The notes beneath the pieces are model-generated. The model saw nothing but the letters and a program-made list of their open reading frames with translations, searched no databases and was not told where the DNA came from. From NCBI GenBank assembly GCA_963809925.1, contig CAWELH010000006.1, positions 431,301-495,300 of the forward strand: 64,000 bases of DNA, read 5' to 3'. Positions 11,901 to 18,915 of this stretch are shown in pieces. Position 1 is the stretch's first letter. Every line of letters begins with the position of its first letter. Both the position numbers and the translations under genes were made by a program. Source of the DNA: DASQZK01 sp963809925 (GTDB lineage: Bacteria > Bacteroidota > Bacteroidia > Bacteroidales > GCA-2748055).

Positions 11901-13279
11901 GCATCGTTACACCAGAACAATCCTATGTGGTTTCACCATGCTTCGACTTTAGGGGTATTGAGAAGCCTATGATAAGTCTTGATATTTACCATGCACTTTC
12001 CACGGATAATGAGGGTGTTGTTCTTCAGGCCAAAACTGACACCGGACGTAAATGGGTAAATGTTGGTAACCTTGAAGATGGCATTAACTGGTTTAATTCA
12101 TCGGCTATTGAAAATCTGGTTGTCGGACAGAGCACCGGCTGGACAGGAAATAGTATTGATGGTACGAATGACGGATGGATCGGGGCCCGACATGAGCTCG
12201 ATGCTTTTGCAGGAAAGAAAAATGTTCAGTTCCGGATTTTCTATGGTTCTAATCATACCGACAACAACAGCGAAGGCTTTGCTTTCGATAATTTCCGTCT
12301 CAGTACCAGGAGCAAAAAAGTGTTGCTGGAACATTTCACCAATTCGGCAGACAGCAAGAGCCGGACTGTGAACAGCGAGCTGAACCAGATTTATAACCAC
12401 TTCTTTAAAGATGTGGTCAAGCTGGAATACCACACTGAATTCCCGGGGGTTGATCCGCTGAATATCCTGAACCCTGCTATGCCGGCCACACGTGTATTTT
12501 TCTATGGGGTCTCCTCCGTGCCATATTCCGTCCTCGACGGTGGAACGGATAATTCATTGCGATTCAACTATAGCACTTCTTCTCTCAGCAACAAGGATAT
12601 CATGTTGCGGTCTCTTCTTGATCCCGCCTTCGATATAAGTCTGGATGTAACTTACGGTAATAACCAGCTTGACGCACATGTTACCCTTAAAGCGCTTAAG
12701 AATCTGCCAGCTGAAGAGCGAATTGTTCACGTAGTTGTTTATGAAAAACTCATCACCGGCTTAAGTACAGAAAATGGTGAATCCAACTTCCTCAACGTGG
12801 CCAGGGAGATGCTGCCCAATGCGGCAGGTACTGCGGTTTTCAGCGGCTGGTCGAAGGGACAAACGATGAATTACCAGTTTAGCTGGGATTACCAGGCGGT
12901 GACAGATCCTGGTATGCTGAGGGTCGCCACATTCATTCAAAGTGACCTTACCAAAGAAGTGTACCAGTCGGAAAGTAACGACACCACCAAAATTACAACC
13001 GCCGTAAATCCTGTGAGGTTTACGGGTCCCGAGATACGAATCTACCCGAACCCGGCATCCGACCTGGTGAATGTTCAGATAAACACCGAATATCATGAAG
13101 CCTGTATCGTTGATATTTTGGACATGAGTGGCAGAATTGTACTTTCAGAGGTTATGAATGAAAATGAGAACCTCAGGCAACTCAGTCTGAATGCAATGAA
13201 TAAAGGGATATATTTCGTAAGGATCAGGAGCCGGAAAGGCGTTATCTGGGATGTGAACAAACTCGTAATCATGAAGTAG
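4991..13279 (+). CDS. C-terminal part of the giant esterase/repeat protein: InlB-type repeats, Ig/PKD-like domains, T9SS sorting domain
   Basis: Continuation of the gene starting at 3688; the ATG at 4991 is created by the extra base and is probably not a real start. In order it contains: the rest of 21 near-identical 72-residue repeats to base 8986; a degenerate 22nd repeat (8987-9229, TYELTIQTDG); three Ig-like segments (~9240-10190, DSQAPVITLVWVESG style); a ChbG/Ig and PKD-like region (~10200-11730, CVSTGDTVFFNNTT, WSWNFDDPSSG); a MAM/jelly-roll-like module (~11750-12300, FAFDNFRLS); an Omp28-like thioredoxin-fold segment (~12315-12900, VLLEHFTNS) that lacks the usual Cys pair; and a T9SS type A sorting domain (from ~13027, IRIYPNPASD, DMSGRIV, KGIYFVRI). 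This is the architecture of a very long surface adhesin-like enzyme: the esterase would be displayed on a repeat stalk. Repeat function in adhesion or spacing is inference. Confidence 0.85.
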   Translation: MPGWTFTGWSGDATGSTNPLSVTMSSNKNITATFTQNTYTLSVVASGSGSVSKNPDQPNYNSGTVVQLTATPIAGWTFTGWSGDAAGSTNPLSVTMSSNKNITATFTQNTYTLSVVASGSGSVSKNPDQPNYNSGTMVQLTATPIAGWTFTGWSGDATGSTNPLSVTMSSNKNITATFTQNTYTLSVVASGSGSVSKNPDQPNYNSGTMVQLTATPMAGWTFTGWSGDATGSTNPLSVTMSSNKNITATFTQNTYTLSVVASGSGSVSKNPDQPNYNSGAIVQITATPIAGWTFTGWSGDAAGSTNPLSVTMSSNKNITATFTQNTYTLSVVASGSGSVSKNPDQPNYNSGTVVQLTATPIAGWTFTGWSGDAAGSTNPLSVTMSSNKNITATFTQNTYTLSVVASGSGSVSKNPDQPNYNSGTVVQLTATPIAGWTFAGWSGDAAGSTNPLSVTMSSNKSITATFTQNTYTLSVVASGSGSVSKNPDQPNYNSGTVVELTATPIAGWTFAGWSGDATGSTNPLSVTMSSNKNITATFNQNTYTLSVVTAGSGSVSKNPDQPNYNSGSTVQLAATPVTGWNFTGWSGDATGSTNPLSVTMDNNKNITGTFIQNTYTLALSTSGSGSASKNPDQPNYNSGTTVQLTAMPVAGWKFTGWSGSATGSTNPLTVTMDGNKTVTATFAPTYTLSVIIAGSGSVAKNPDQPDYNSGDMVQLTATPTAGWTFTGWSGDATGSTNPLSVTMSSNKSITATFTQNTYTLSVVTAGSGSVAKTPDQPNYNSGTMVQLTATADPGWTFTGWSGDATGSTNPLSVTMSSNKSITATFTQITYTLSVVTAGSGSVAKNPDQPNYNSGTMVQLTATADPGWTFTGWSGDAAGSTNPLSVTMSSNKSITATFTQNTYTLSVVASGSGSVAKNPDQPNYNSGTMVQLTATADPGWTFTGWSGDAAGSTNPLSVTMSSNKSITATFTQNTYTLSVVASGSGSVSKNPDQPNYNSGTMVQLTATPTAGWTFTGWSGDAAGSTNPLSVTMSSNKSITATFTQNTYTLSVVASGSGSVAKNPDQPNYNSGTMVQLTATPTAGWTFTGWSGDAAGSTNPLSVTMSSNKNITATFTQNTYTLSVVASGSGSVSKNPDQPNYNSGTVVQLTATPIAGWTFTGWSGDAAGSTNPLSVTMDGNKSITATFTQNTYTLSVVTAGSGSVAKNPDQPNYNSGTMVQLTATPTAGWTFTGWSGDAAGSTNPLSVNMDGNKSITATFTQDTYTLSVVTAGSGSVAKNPDQANYNSGTVVQLTATPIAGWTFAGWSGDAAGSTNPLSVTMDGNKAITATFTQITYELTIQTDGTPGAVVNPSGMITVGQGVSQAISVSTTPSGYSFTNWTVIVGTASIANANSSSTSVTLSTGNAAVQANFTKFPVISDVNILNQPMKIGDVVDVIITIEDDGGVTYSLVSGSIGGYPLTNLQRLTSTTYTTTFTITAGGNSYTAAQSIPVSNLVLSDGSSQNAPFNKNITQNNDPIDSQAPVITLVWVESGNKKVGDAVSFIINTNGTGYSLDPSSMVNGIPVTESNFLFQEVGSGNYSLIYTVREGDTDVGLGALMATIVMKDQVGNLSLPVSTVGNSGNLSIDANSPVVQQMTVPGGDIGPGGVVNVTVHADGTGYTATSATTINGISLSSSRVSFTEVSGGVYTLSYTVAAGDNAVPRGSLQVRVYLRDVAGNNAGPFTDLDPNSLLIYTSLPTATISGTQSICQGDIASLTVTLTGRAPWTITLYNGSSGQEYTDINASPYYLTVNPLTTTTYTISQVKDAVGTTNTGSGSAKVTVNAKTNVEIINLATAYNVEDPPVLLQASVSGGTFSGPGVNSSTGYFDPGVADTTNSPHTIFYSYTNLSGCVSMDSAVVFVLGADGDIYIPKDVFCDLNSPFTVTAANGAGVNGGFTLLNGSGQEVNGLTDNGDNSAEVDPVALSTGTYTILYEYLDIIPLSIEKSFIIESAAQPSILSPDQAEFCQNELAVPLVTDISTAVFSGPGVSGNVGSGFIFTPASAVIGNNTITLTNTSVHGCVKTDSKVLRVNFAPDANFTVDKSCVSTGDTVFFNNTTENKDLVSGWSWNFDDPSSGNQNTSIMDSPAHIYASGGMRTITMIGETTGGCSDTLKKVVNFHQRPTGSFSWISECYNAGTPTLFISEMQSTEAISKYSWTFVDPNGGSIAENDMDSIYYSFNSINNYTVRLYTETSVGCGTTVERIIRLKPVITLSDQWPFDEDFNDDNGSWSIDQTDPLANNSWNYNTVNFDNSASNQTPAWFTDVPGIVTPEQSYVVSPCFDFRGIEKPMISLDIYHALSTDNEGVVLQAKTDTGRKWVNVGNLEDGINWFNSSAIENLVVGQSTGWTGNSIDGTNDGWIGARHELDAFAGKKNVQFRIFYGSNHTDNNSEGFAFDNFRLSTRSKKVLLEHFTNSADSKSRTVNSELNQIYNHFFKDVVKLEYHTEFPGVDPLNILNPAMPATRVFFYGVSSVPYSVLDGGTDNSLRFNYSTSSLSNKDIMLRSLLDPAFDISLDVTYGNNQLDAHVTLKALKNLPAEERIVHVVVYEKLITGLSTENGESNFLNVAREMLPNAAGTAVFSGWSKGQTMNYQFSWDYQAVTDPGMLRVATFIQSDLTKEVYQSESNDTTKITTAVNPVRFTGPEIRIYPNPASDLVNVQINTEYHEACIVDILDMSGRIVLSEVMNENENLRQLSLNAMNKGIYFVRIRSRKGVIWDVNKLVIMK

Positions 13280-13313
13280 GTCTGCGAGTCCATTGTCCTG
13301 GATATCCTGAATG

Positions 13314-13343
13314 CAAAGCCGTGATATCAACGGCTTTGTATTG
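13314..13343 (+). terminator. Hairpin terminator after the giant gene
   Basis: A 9-bp stem, CAAAGCCGT (13314-13322) with ACGGCTTTG (13330-13338), and a 7-nt loop, 35 bp after the stop codon. The following T-tract is weak, so efficiency is uncertain. Confidence 0.6.
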
Positions 13344-13446
13344 CGAACACAAAAGATGGTTTGACACCTATGGATGCATGATGGTTAATGGATGATCAAA
13401 GCGATGAAACAACCCAACATTGATTGTTGAATTTACCGGATTAATA

Positions 13447-14484
13447 ATGCATAACCGTATACGTAAAACCATTAGAAATGTGTTCATTGTATTATGTGCC
13501 ATTTCTTTATTGTACATACTCTTCTCCCCGGCATTCCATATTTTTTCCGGCTTTCTTTCCAAGACAGAAAGAGTAAAGGCAAACACGCTGCTGATTGAGG
13601 GATGGCTTGAAAATAAAAGCCTGGAACTGGCCTATGAGGAGTATAAGAGCAATCATTACGACTATATTGTAACCACCGGCAATATTCTGCCCGATCATTA
13701 TTTCCTTGATCAGAACGGTTACCTGATCTTTAACCTAAGCCGCTTTGATACCCTCCCTCAGCAGAACAGGATACACCATATTGGCATCACAGCGTATAGT
13801 TCCCTGCGCGGGAAAAATGCAGCCCACTTCAATCTTTGGGTGAATGATTCAATTGTTAGGGGCTTTCGCACAACAAAATACCAGAAGCTTTACAAGGTGG
13901 AATGGGAGGGATCACTCAACGACCTTGATTCTGTGATGGTGCAGTTTGATAATGATAAATCAGCCTATGGTGACCGTAATCTTTTTGTTACCGGTCTCAT
14001 GATCGACAATACCTTTCTCAAACCCTATACAACAGAGGCAGCCTATGATATTGCCCGGCTTGATGGTCAAAGGCGGGAGGATAAAAATTCCGATTCTTAC
14101 GCCGGTCAGGCCAGGATGAAACTGATAAACCTGGGTATGGATCCCGTACGGATCATTTCGGTCAGAGGTTACCGAACTTGTTTTAACAAGACTTTCCACA
14201 GTGTTGTCGCATTCCGTGACTGGATTCAGAACTCAGGCTATCCCATAAAGGGAATAAATATCGTAAGCCTGGGAGACCATTCGCGCCGTACATGGCTTAC
14301 ATACAGGAAAGTGCTGGGTGATAAACAGCCGGTCGGTGTCATCTCTTTGCCTGATCCTTATCATAGGTTTCCGGATGTCGCCGGCGTAATATATGTGGCA
14401 AAGCAGGTCACAGCATATATCTATTATAAGTTTATATTACTTCCACTACAGTCTGTGATTGATCAGGAAGAATACCATTACTGA
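13447..14484 (+). CDS. Membrane-anchored DUF218 (YdcF/ElyC/SanA-like) protein with inserted sugar-binding-like module
   Basis: The ATG at 13447 (345 residues) is preferred to a TTG at 13420 because it directly precedes a basic stretch (HNRIRKTIR) and one membrane segment (VFIVLCAISLLYILF). The ElyC/SanA/YdcF-type fold is split: its first strand-helix-strand is near residues 45-75 (NTLLIEGWLENKSLELAYEEY, VTTG), and the rest resumes near 205-310 (ARMKLINLGMDP, INIVSLGDHSRRTWLTYR). Between them are ~120 residues (HIGITAYSSLRGKNAAHFNLWVND and onward) that look like a beta-sandwich carbohydrate-binding module. YdcF-like proteins are linked to envelope and polysaccharide biology, but their reaction is not settled. 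The gene precedes the priming glycosyltransferase, which supports a role in surface polysaccharide metabolism. Confidence 0.6.
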   Translation: MHNRIRKTIRNVFIVLCAISLLYILFSPAFHIFSGFLSKTERVKANTLLIEGWLENKSLELAYEEYKSNHYDYIVTTGNILPDHYFLDQNGYLIFNLSRFDTLPQQNRIHHIGITAYSSLRGKNAAHFNLWVNDSIVRGFRTTKYQKLYKVEWEGSLNDLDSVMVQFDNDKSAYGDRNLFVTGLMIDNTFLKPYTTEAAYDIARLDGQRREDKNSDSYAGQARMKLINLGMDPVRIISVRGYRTCFNKTFHSVVAFRDWIQNSGYPIKGINIVSLGDHSRRTWLTYRKVLGDKQPVGVISLPDPYHRFPDVAGVIYVAKQVTAYIYYKFILLPLQSVIDQEEYHY

Positions 14485-14793
14485 ACTCCGAGGTATTAAC
14501 GGGTAAGAATATTCCCGGAAACGTCATTGACAAACTCATCCTTCGGGTTGAACCGAATATTTTTCATCGCTTGTATTTAAGAATAATGATTTCGCCAACA
14601 GAATCCCGGTTTTTCTTTACCGGTTTCCAGGCAGGTACAGAACACCTGAAAAGGTTGAAAACATAGGGGTAGACTATTTTCGATTCTCACACATCTTTCA
14701 CCATTCATACTCTATTTTCTCCTATTTATCAAAAATATATCCAACATATCGTATAATAACGTAATTTCGGATCGTGTAATCTTATATAGAATT
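14485..14793. other. 309-bp gene-free stretch upstream of the priming glycosyltransferase
   Basis: No ORF or RNA gene is seen. A short CCGGT/ACCGG hairpin occurs around 14607-14623 without a strong T-tract. A TAATTTCG string about 30 bp before the next start resembles a Bacteroidota -7 element but lacks a matching -33 TTTG. Confidence 0.3.
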
Positions 14794-16239
14794 ATGACAT
14801 TAACGAGTCTGCAAAACAAACTGTTATCAATTTACCTGTCCAACCGTGTTGAAGGACGTAAAAGGTATTTACTGATTTTTGAGCTTTTTATCGTAAGTTG
14901 TGTTTACCTGCTATCACTTTACATATGGAAGAATTATCTCCACACGTCAAGTCCTGCCACTGGTCAGTATCTGCTTTTGGGCTTATATAATATTCTGTCG
15001 TGGGTAATTTTATACAGGTTAACCATTATTGCCAAACTTCCGCGTACCCAGAGGTATATACAAATTTTCTTCAATTTTGCCAGGGTTGCATTCCTTGAGC
15101 TTACAGTGCTGTTCACACTAAAGTATCTGTTAGGCTACGCCAAGATTGAAATTAGCTTCATACTTTTTTACGCGGGCCTCAACTTCTTTATCCTCTTTCA
15201 CCTTCGAGTATTTACTTACAGATTGTACAGGACATTCCGTGCGAAAGGGTATGATTTGCATAAGATCATTGTCATCGCTGATTCAAAATCGGAGGCCCTG
15301 ATCAATAAGATACTTACAAATAAAGACTGGGGTTTTGAGATTGTAAAGATTTTCTCCGATTCTCTGATGATCAGGGCAGCCTTCGAGAAAGATCTCAAGA
15401 TTGTTCCTGAATCCACAGACTTAAAGAAGATCATTGATACGGAAGTTGTTGATGAAGTGATCATGGCAAAGAGCAACATTTCAAAAGAAGAGCTCAAAGA
15501 GATTACCAGCATTTGCAATGAAGTGGGAGTTATTTTCAGGCTTGAATCCGGATTATCGAACCTAAAGACATCAGGTCTTCAGCTTTACACCATGAATAAA
15601 TCCGAAATGCTCACGCTCATTGATACCCCATCAAATACCTTATCATTGTTTTACAAGTCGGTAACGGATCTTTACTTTTCATTTCTTCTTCTGGTTTTTC
15701 TTTCACCATTGTTCATCCTTATTGCCCTGCTTATCAAGATTGATACAAGAGGGCCGGTCTTTTTCAGTCAGGAAAGAGTTGGACTTCGGGGGAGACGTTT
15801 TAAGCTTTACAAATTCAGATCCATGGACACGAATGCTGAAAAGCGCTTAAAGCAACTGACGGAGCAGAATGAAATGGATGGCCCTGTATTCAAAATAAAG
15901 GATGATCCAAGGATTACCAGGATTGGCAGGATCCTTCGGAAAACGGGTTTGGATGAGTTACCCCAGCTATATAACGTATTCAGGGGCGAGATGTCGCTGA
16001 TTGGCCCCAGGCCGCCATTGCCTTCAGAAGTGGAACAGTATAAGCGTTGGCAGCTGCGACGGTTATCCGTCAAACCCGGTATTACCTGTACGTGGCAGGT
16101 TGTACCCAACAGGAATGAGGTAAACTTTGAAAACTGGATGAAACTGGATCTTCAGTACATCGATAACTGGTCATTAGCAAAAGATTTCAAGCTTCTGATA
16201 AAGACGATCAAAACGGTTTTCTTTGCAACGGGACATTAA
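14794..16239 (+). CDS. Polyprenyl-phosphate sugar-1-phosphate transferase (exopolysaccharide priming enzyme, WcaJ/WbaP-like)
   Basis: The 481-residue length is normal for the family. The N-terminal ~150 residues hold about four membrane segments. A soluble nucleotide-binding-like middle part follows (KIIVIADSKSEALINKIL), then another membrane helix (~285-310). The C-terminal catalytic domain has the family signatures PVFFSQERVGLRGRRFKLYK, FRSMDTNAE, LRKTGLDELPQLYNVFRGEM, SLIGPRPPLPSE and KPGITCTWQV. It should transfer a hexose-1-phosphate from a UDP-sugar to undecaprenyl phosphate at the inner membrane, the first step of an exopolysaccharide repeat unit. gmd and fcl follow, so a fucose-containing polymer is plausible. 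No flippase, polymerase or other glycosyltransferase gene is nearby, so the cluster is either short or split. Confidence 0.9.
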   Translation: MTLTSLQNKLLSIYLSNRVEGRKRYLLIFELFIVSCVYLLSLYIWKNYLHTSSPATGQYLLLGLYNILSWVILYRLTIIAKLPRTQRYIQIFFNFARVAFLELTVLFTLKYLLGYAKIEISFILFYAGLNFFILFHLRVFTYRLYRTFRAKGYDLHKIIVIADSKSEALINKILTNKDWGFEIVKIFSDSLMIRAAFEKDLKIVPESTDLKKIIDTEVVDEVIMAKSNISKEELKEITSICNEVGVIFRLESGLSNLKTSGLQLYTMNKSEMLTLIDTPSNTLSLFYKSVTDLYFSFLLLVFLSPLFILIALLIKIDTRGPVFFSQERVGLRGRRFKLYKFRSMDTNAEKRLKQLTEQNEMDGPVFKIKDDPRITRIGRILRKTGLDELPQLYNVFRGEMSLIGPRPPLPSEVEQYKRWQLRRLSVKPGITCTWQVVPNRNEVNFENWMKLDLQYIDNWSLAKDFKLLIKTIKTVFFATGH

Positions 16240-16280
16240 TATCTGTCATCTCCATTATTCAGACATACATTTTTAAAGGC

Positions 16281-16315
16281 TCCGGCCGGGCAACAAAGCC
16301 CGGTCGGATTCTTTT
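16281..16315 (+). terminator. Rho-independent terminator
   Basis: An 11-bp GC-rich stem, TCCGGCCGGGC (16281-16291) with GCCCGGTCGGA (16298-16308), one G-U pair, 6-nt loop, followed by TTCTTTTT. It separates the priming transferase from gmd. Confidence 0.85.
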
Positions 16316-16530
16316 TCCCCGGATGGGGATATCACAGCAGCCGGCGTTCTCAAGGGATTTACAGCCTTATGTTGAATATGACTGTCAGAATTCCCTGTGA
16401 ACTTCGTACCTTTAACATGTGTTTAGGTATAATGGTACGATTTCAGTGATCACGATTTCATCAGGACCAATAATCCGCCTCCGGCGTCAATAAACGACAA
16501 ATAGTATTATCAAATTAATTTTCCTATAGT

Positions 16531-17661
16531 ATGGCAAAAACAGCATTAATTACTGGTGTTACCGGACAGGATGGAGCCTACCTGGCCGAATTGTTGCTTG
16601 GTATGGACTACCAGGTACACGGTATTAAAAGGAGAAGCTCTCTCTTCAACACACACCGGATCGATCATCTTTATCAGGACCCTCATGAACAGAACAAACG
16701 ATTTGTCCTTCATTACGGTGATCTGACCGATTCCACCAACCTGATCAGGATCATTCAGGAGACACAACCCGATGAGATCTACAATCTGGGTGCAATGAGT
16801 CATGTTCAGGTTTCCTTTGAGACACCGGAATATACTGCTAATGCCGACGGGATTGGCGCATTGAGGATCCTCGAAGCCATACGGCTGCTCGGCCTGGAAA
16901 AAAAGACCAGGTTTTATCAGGCATCGACCAGTGAATTGTACGGGCTTGTTCAGGAGGTTCCACAGAGTGAAAAGACACCCTTTTATCCAAGGAGCCCGTA
17001 TGCTGTGGCAAAGCTTTACGGGTACTGGATAACGGTGAATTACCGGGAAGCATACAATATTTTCGCCTGTAATGGTATTCTCTTCAATCATGAATCGCCC
17101 ATACGGGGAGAGACATTTGTAACGAGGAAGATTACGCGTAGTGTCGCCCAGATTGTCCTCGGTCTTTCAGATAAGCTTTTTCTCGGGAATCTCTCTGCCA
17201 AACGTGACTGGGGGCATGCCAAAGACTATGTAAGGGCGATGCATATGATCCTTCAACAGGATATCGCCGATGATTACGTTGTTGCTACCGGTATCACCAC
17301 ATCCGTCAGGGATTTTGTACGAATGGCCTTTGAGGAAGCAGGTATCGGGGTTGAATTTAAGGGAGAGGGTGTTGACGAAAAAGCCTACATTGCTGCCATC
17401 GGAAAGCTTCCTGCAGGAAGCGTCCTCGATCAACATTCGGTGGGCAGGTGCGTTCTTGAAGTAGATCCCAACTATTTCAGGCCTACCGAGGTCGAGCTTC
17501 TTATTGGAAACCCTGATAAAATAAAGCAGAAGATCGGCTGGGAACCTGAATATTCGCTTCAGGACCTCGTGAGTGAGATGCTGCAAAGTGATCTCAAAAT
17601 AATGGCGAGGGATAAGGCTTTAGCCGATATGGGACATCAGGTAAATAAATCGTTTGATTGA
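16531..17661 (+). CDS. gmd: GDP-mannose 4,6-dehydratase
   Basis: This is an extended short-chain dehydrogenase of 376 residues, the usual length. The NADP-binding motif TGVTGQDG lies at residues 8-15, and the GMD signature HGIKRRSSLFNT follows at ~29-40. The active-site segment STSELYG (~130) and the SPYAVAKLYGYW motif carrying the catalytic Tyr and Lys are intact, as are NGILFNHESP and GNLSAKRDWGHAKDYV of the substrate site. It converts GDP-D-mannose to GDP-4-keto-6-deoxy-mannose in the cytosol. The next gene, fcl, starts about 40 bp after its stop codon and takes the product to GDP-L-fucose, so the two form an operon. Confidence 0.96.
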   Translation: MAKTALITGVTGQDGAYLAELLLGMDYQVHGIKRRSSLFNTHRIDHLYQDPHEQNKRFVLHYGDLTDSTNLIRIIQETQPDEIYNLGAMSHVQVSFETPEYTANADGIGALRILEAIRLLGLEKKTRFYQASTSELYGLVQEVPQSEKTPFYPRSPYAVAKLYGYWITVNYREAYNIFACNGILFNHESPIRGETFVTRKITRSVAQIVLGLSDKLFLGNLSAKRDWGHAKDYVRAMHMILQQDIADDYVVATGITTSVRDFVRMAFEEAGIGVEFKGEGVDEKAYIAAIGKLPAGSVLDQHSVGRCVLEVDPNYFRPTEVELLIGNPDKIKQKIGWEPEYSLQDLVSEMLQSDLKIMARDKALADMGHQVNKSFD

Positions 17662-17701
17662 AATCAGTGAATCCAGGAATTCTGAAATACACAACACAGG
17701 T

Positions 17702-18805
17702 ATGATATCCAAAGACGCAAAAGTATATGTTGCCGGTCACCGTGGCCTGGTAGGCTCTGCCATTGTTAGGAAGCTGAAAGAAAAAGGGTACAATAACCTG
17801 TTATTCCGTACGCATGCTGAGCTTGATCTGATGGATGGCCGGGCGGTAGAGGACTTTTTCAGTGCGGAGAAACCGGATTACGTTTTTCTGGCGGCAGCGC
17901 ATGTAGGTGGGATCATGGCGAATAATATATACCGTGCCGATTTTATTTACAATAATATCCAGATCCAGAATAATGTCATTTATAACTGCTATAAGTTCAA
18001 CGTAAAAAAGCTTGTATTCCTTGGCAGTTCTTGCATTTATCCTGGCGATGCCCCACAACCTCTCAAGGAGGAATATCTGCTTACCTCCGAACTGGAATAC
18101 ACGAATGAACCCTATGCCATTGCCAAGATCGCAGGTATCAAGATGTGTGAATCCTTCAATCTCCAGTATAATACCAATTTCATCTCATTGATGCCAACGA
18201 ATCTTTATGGGACGAACGACAATTTTGATCTGGAGAAGTCGCACGTTTTGCCTGCTGTAATCAGGAAGCTTCACCTGGGAAAATGCCTTTTCGAAGGAGA
18301 TATGGAAAGCATCAGGAGGGATTTCAACCAGAATCCTGTGGAAGGCGTAGATGGGAATGCCGCTGAAGATGCACTGCTCGAAAAAATGAAGAAGTACGGG
18401 ATCAGGCGTGAAAATGATCAGGTTTTTGTTCAGTTCTGGGGAAGTGGAAAACCCAGGCGTGAGTTTCTCCATTCCGATGATCTTGCCGATGCCTGCCTTT
18501 TCATTTTCGAGAACCTGGATTTTGCCGACCTGGTTCCCGACCGCCGGATGTTTGAGCAGACGGTGAAAAATATAAGGAACACGCATATTAATATTGGTAC
18601 GGGGACCGATGTCACCATCCGGGAACTCATAATGCTGATCAAAAGCATTACCGGTTACCAGGGACAAATCGACTGGGATGCCGGAAAACCGGATGGTACC
18701 AGTCAGAAGCTGATGGATGTCAGTAAGCTTCATTCCTTCGGCTGGAAGGAGAAACTAAGCCTTGAAGAGGGCATCACGAAGGTTTATGCACAATACACAG
18801 GCTAA
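17702..18805 (+). CDS. fcl: GDP-L-fucose synthase (GDP-4-keto-6-deoxy-mannose 3,5-epimerase/4-reductase)
   Basis: An ATG at 17702 (367 residues) fits the family start (MISKDAKVYVAGHRG); a TTG at 17654 in the same frame would overlap the end of gmd and is less likely. NADP-binding GHRGLVGSA sits at residues 12-20. The conserved LGSSCIYPGDAPQP segment carries the catalytic Ser and Cys, and PYAIAKIAGIKMCES carries the Tyr-x3-Lys pair. MPTNLYGTNDNFD and REFLHSDDLADAC are further family blocks. The enzyme completes de novo GDP-L-fucose synthesis with gmd, supplying surface polysaccharide or glycoprotein fucosylation, which is common in Bacteroidia. An insertion of ~30 residues near 200-240 (NPVEGVDGNAAEDALLEKM) also occurs in homologues from this phylum. 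Confidence 0.95.
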   Translation: MISKDAKVYVAGHRGLVGSAIVRKLKEKGYNNLLFRTHAELDLMDGRAVEDFFSAEKPDYVFLAAAHVGGIMANNIYRADFIYNNIQIQNNVIYNCYKFNVKKLVFLGSSCIYPGDAPQPLKEEYLLTSELEYTNEPYAIAKIAGIKMCESFNLQYNTNFISLMPTNLYGTNDNFDLEKSHVLPAVIRKLHLGKCLFEGDMESIRRDFNQNPVEGVDGNAAEDALLEKMKKYGIRRENDQVFVQFWGSGKPRREFLHSDDLADACLFIFENLDFADLVPDRRMFEQTVKNIRNTHINIGTGTDVTIRELIMLIKSITGYQGQIDWDAGKPDGTSQKLMDVSKLHSFGWKEKLSLEEGITKVYAQYTG

Positions 18806-18828
18806 AACAATTAGCCTGTTATAGGATT
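18798..18828 (+). terminator. Terminator overlapping the fcl stop codon
   Basis: CAGGCTAA (18798-18805) pairs with TTAGCCTG (18811-18818) around a 5-nt loop, and is followed by a T-rich run (GGATTTTTTC). The stem includes the stop codon of fcl. Confidence 0.65.
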
Positions 18829-18915
18829 TTTTCATCTGATTAATTATCTTTCGGGTCAAATCACCCGGAAAATGAATTCCAGAGTGTAATTACTAATCAA
18901 TAAAATCAGCGTAAC

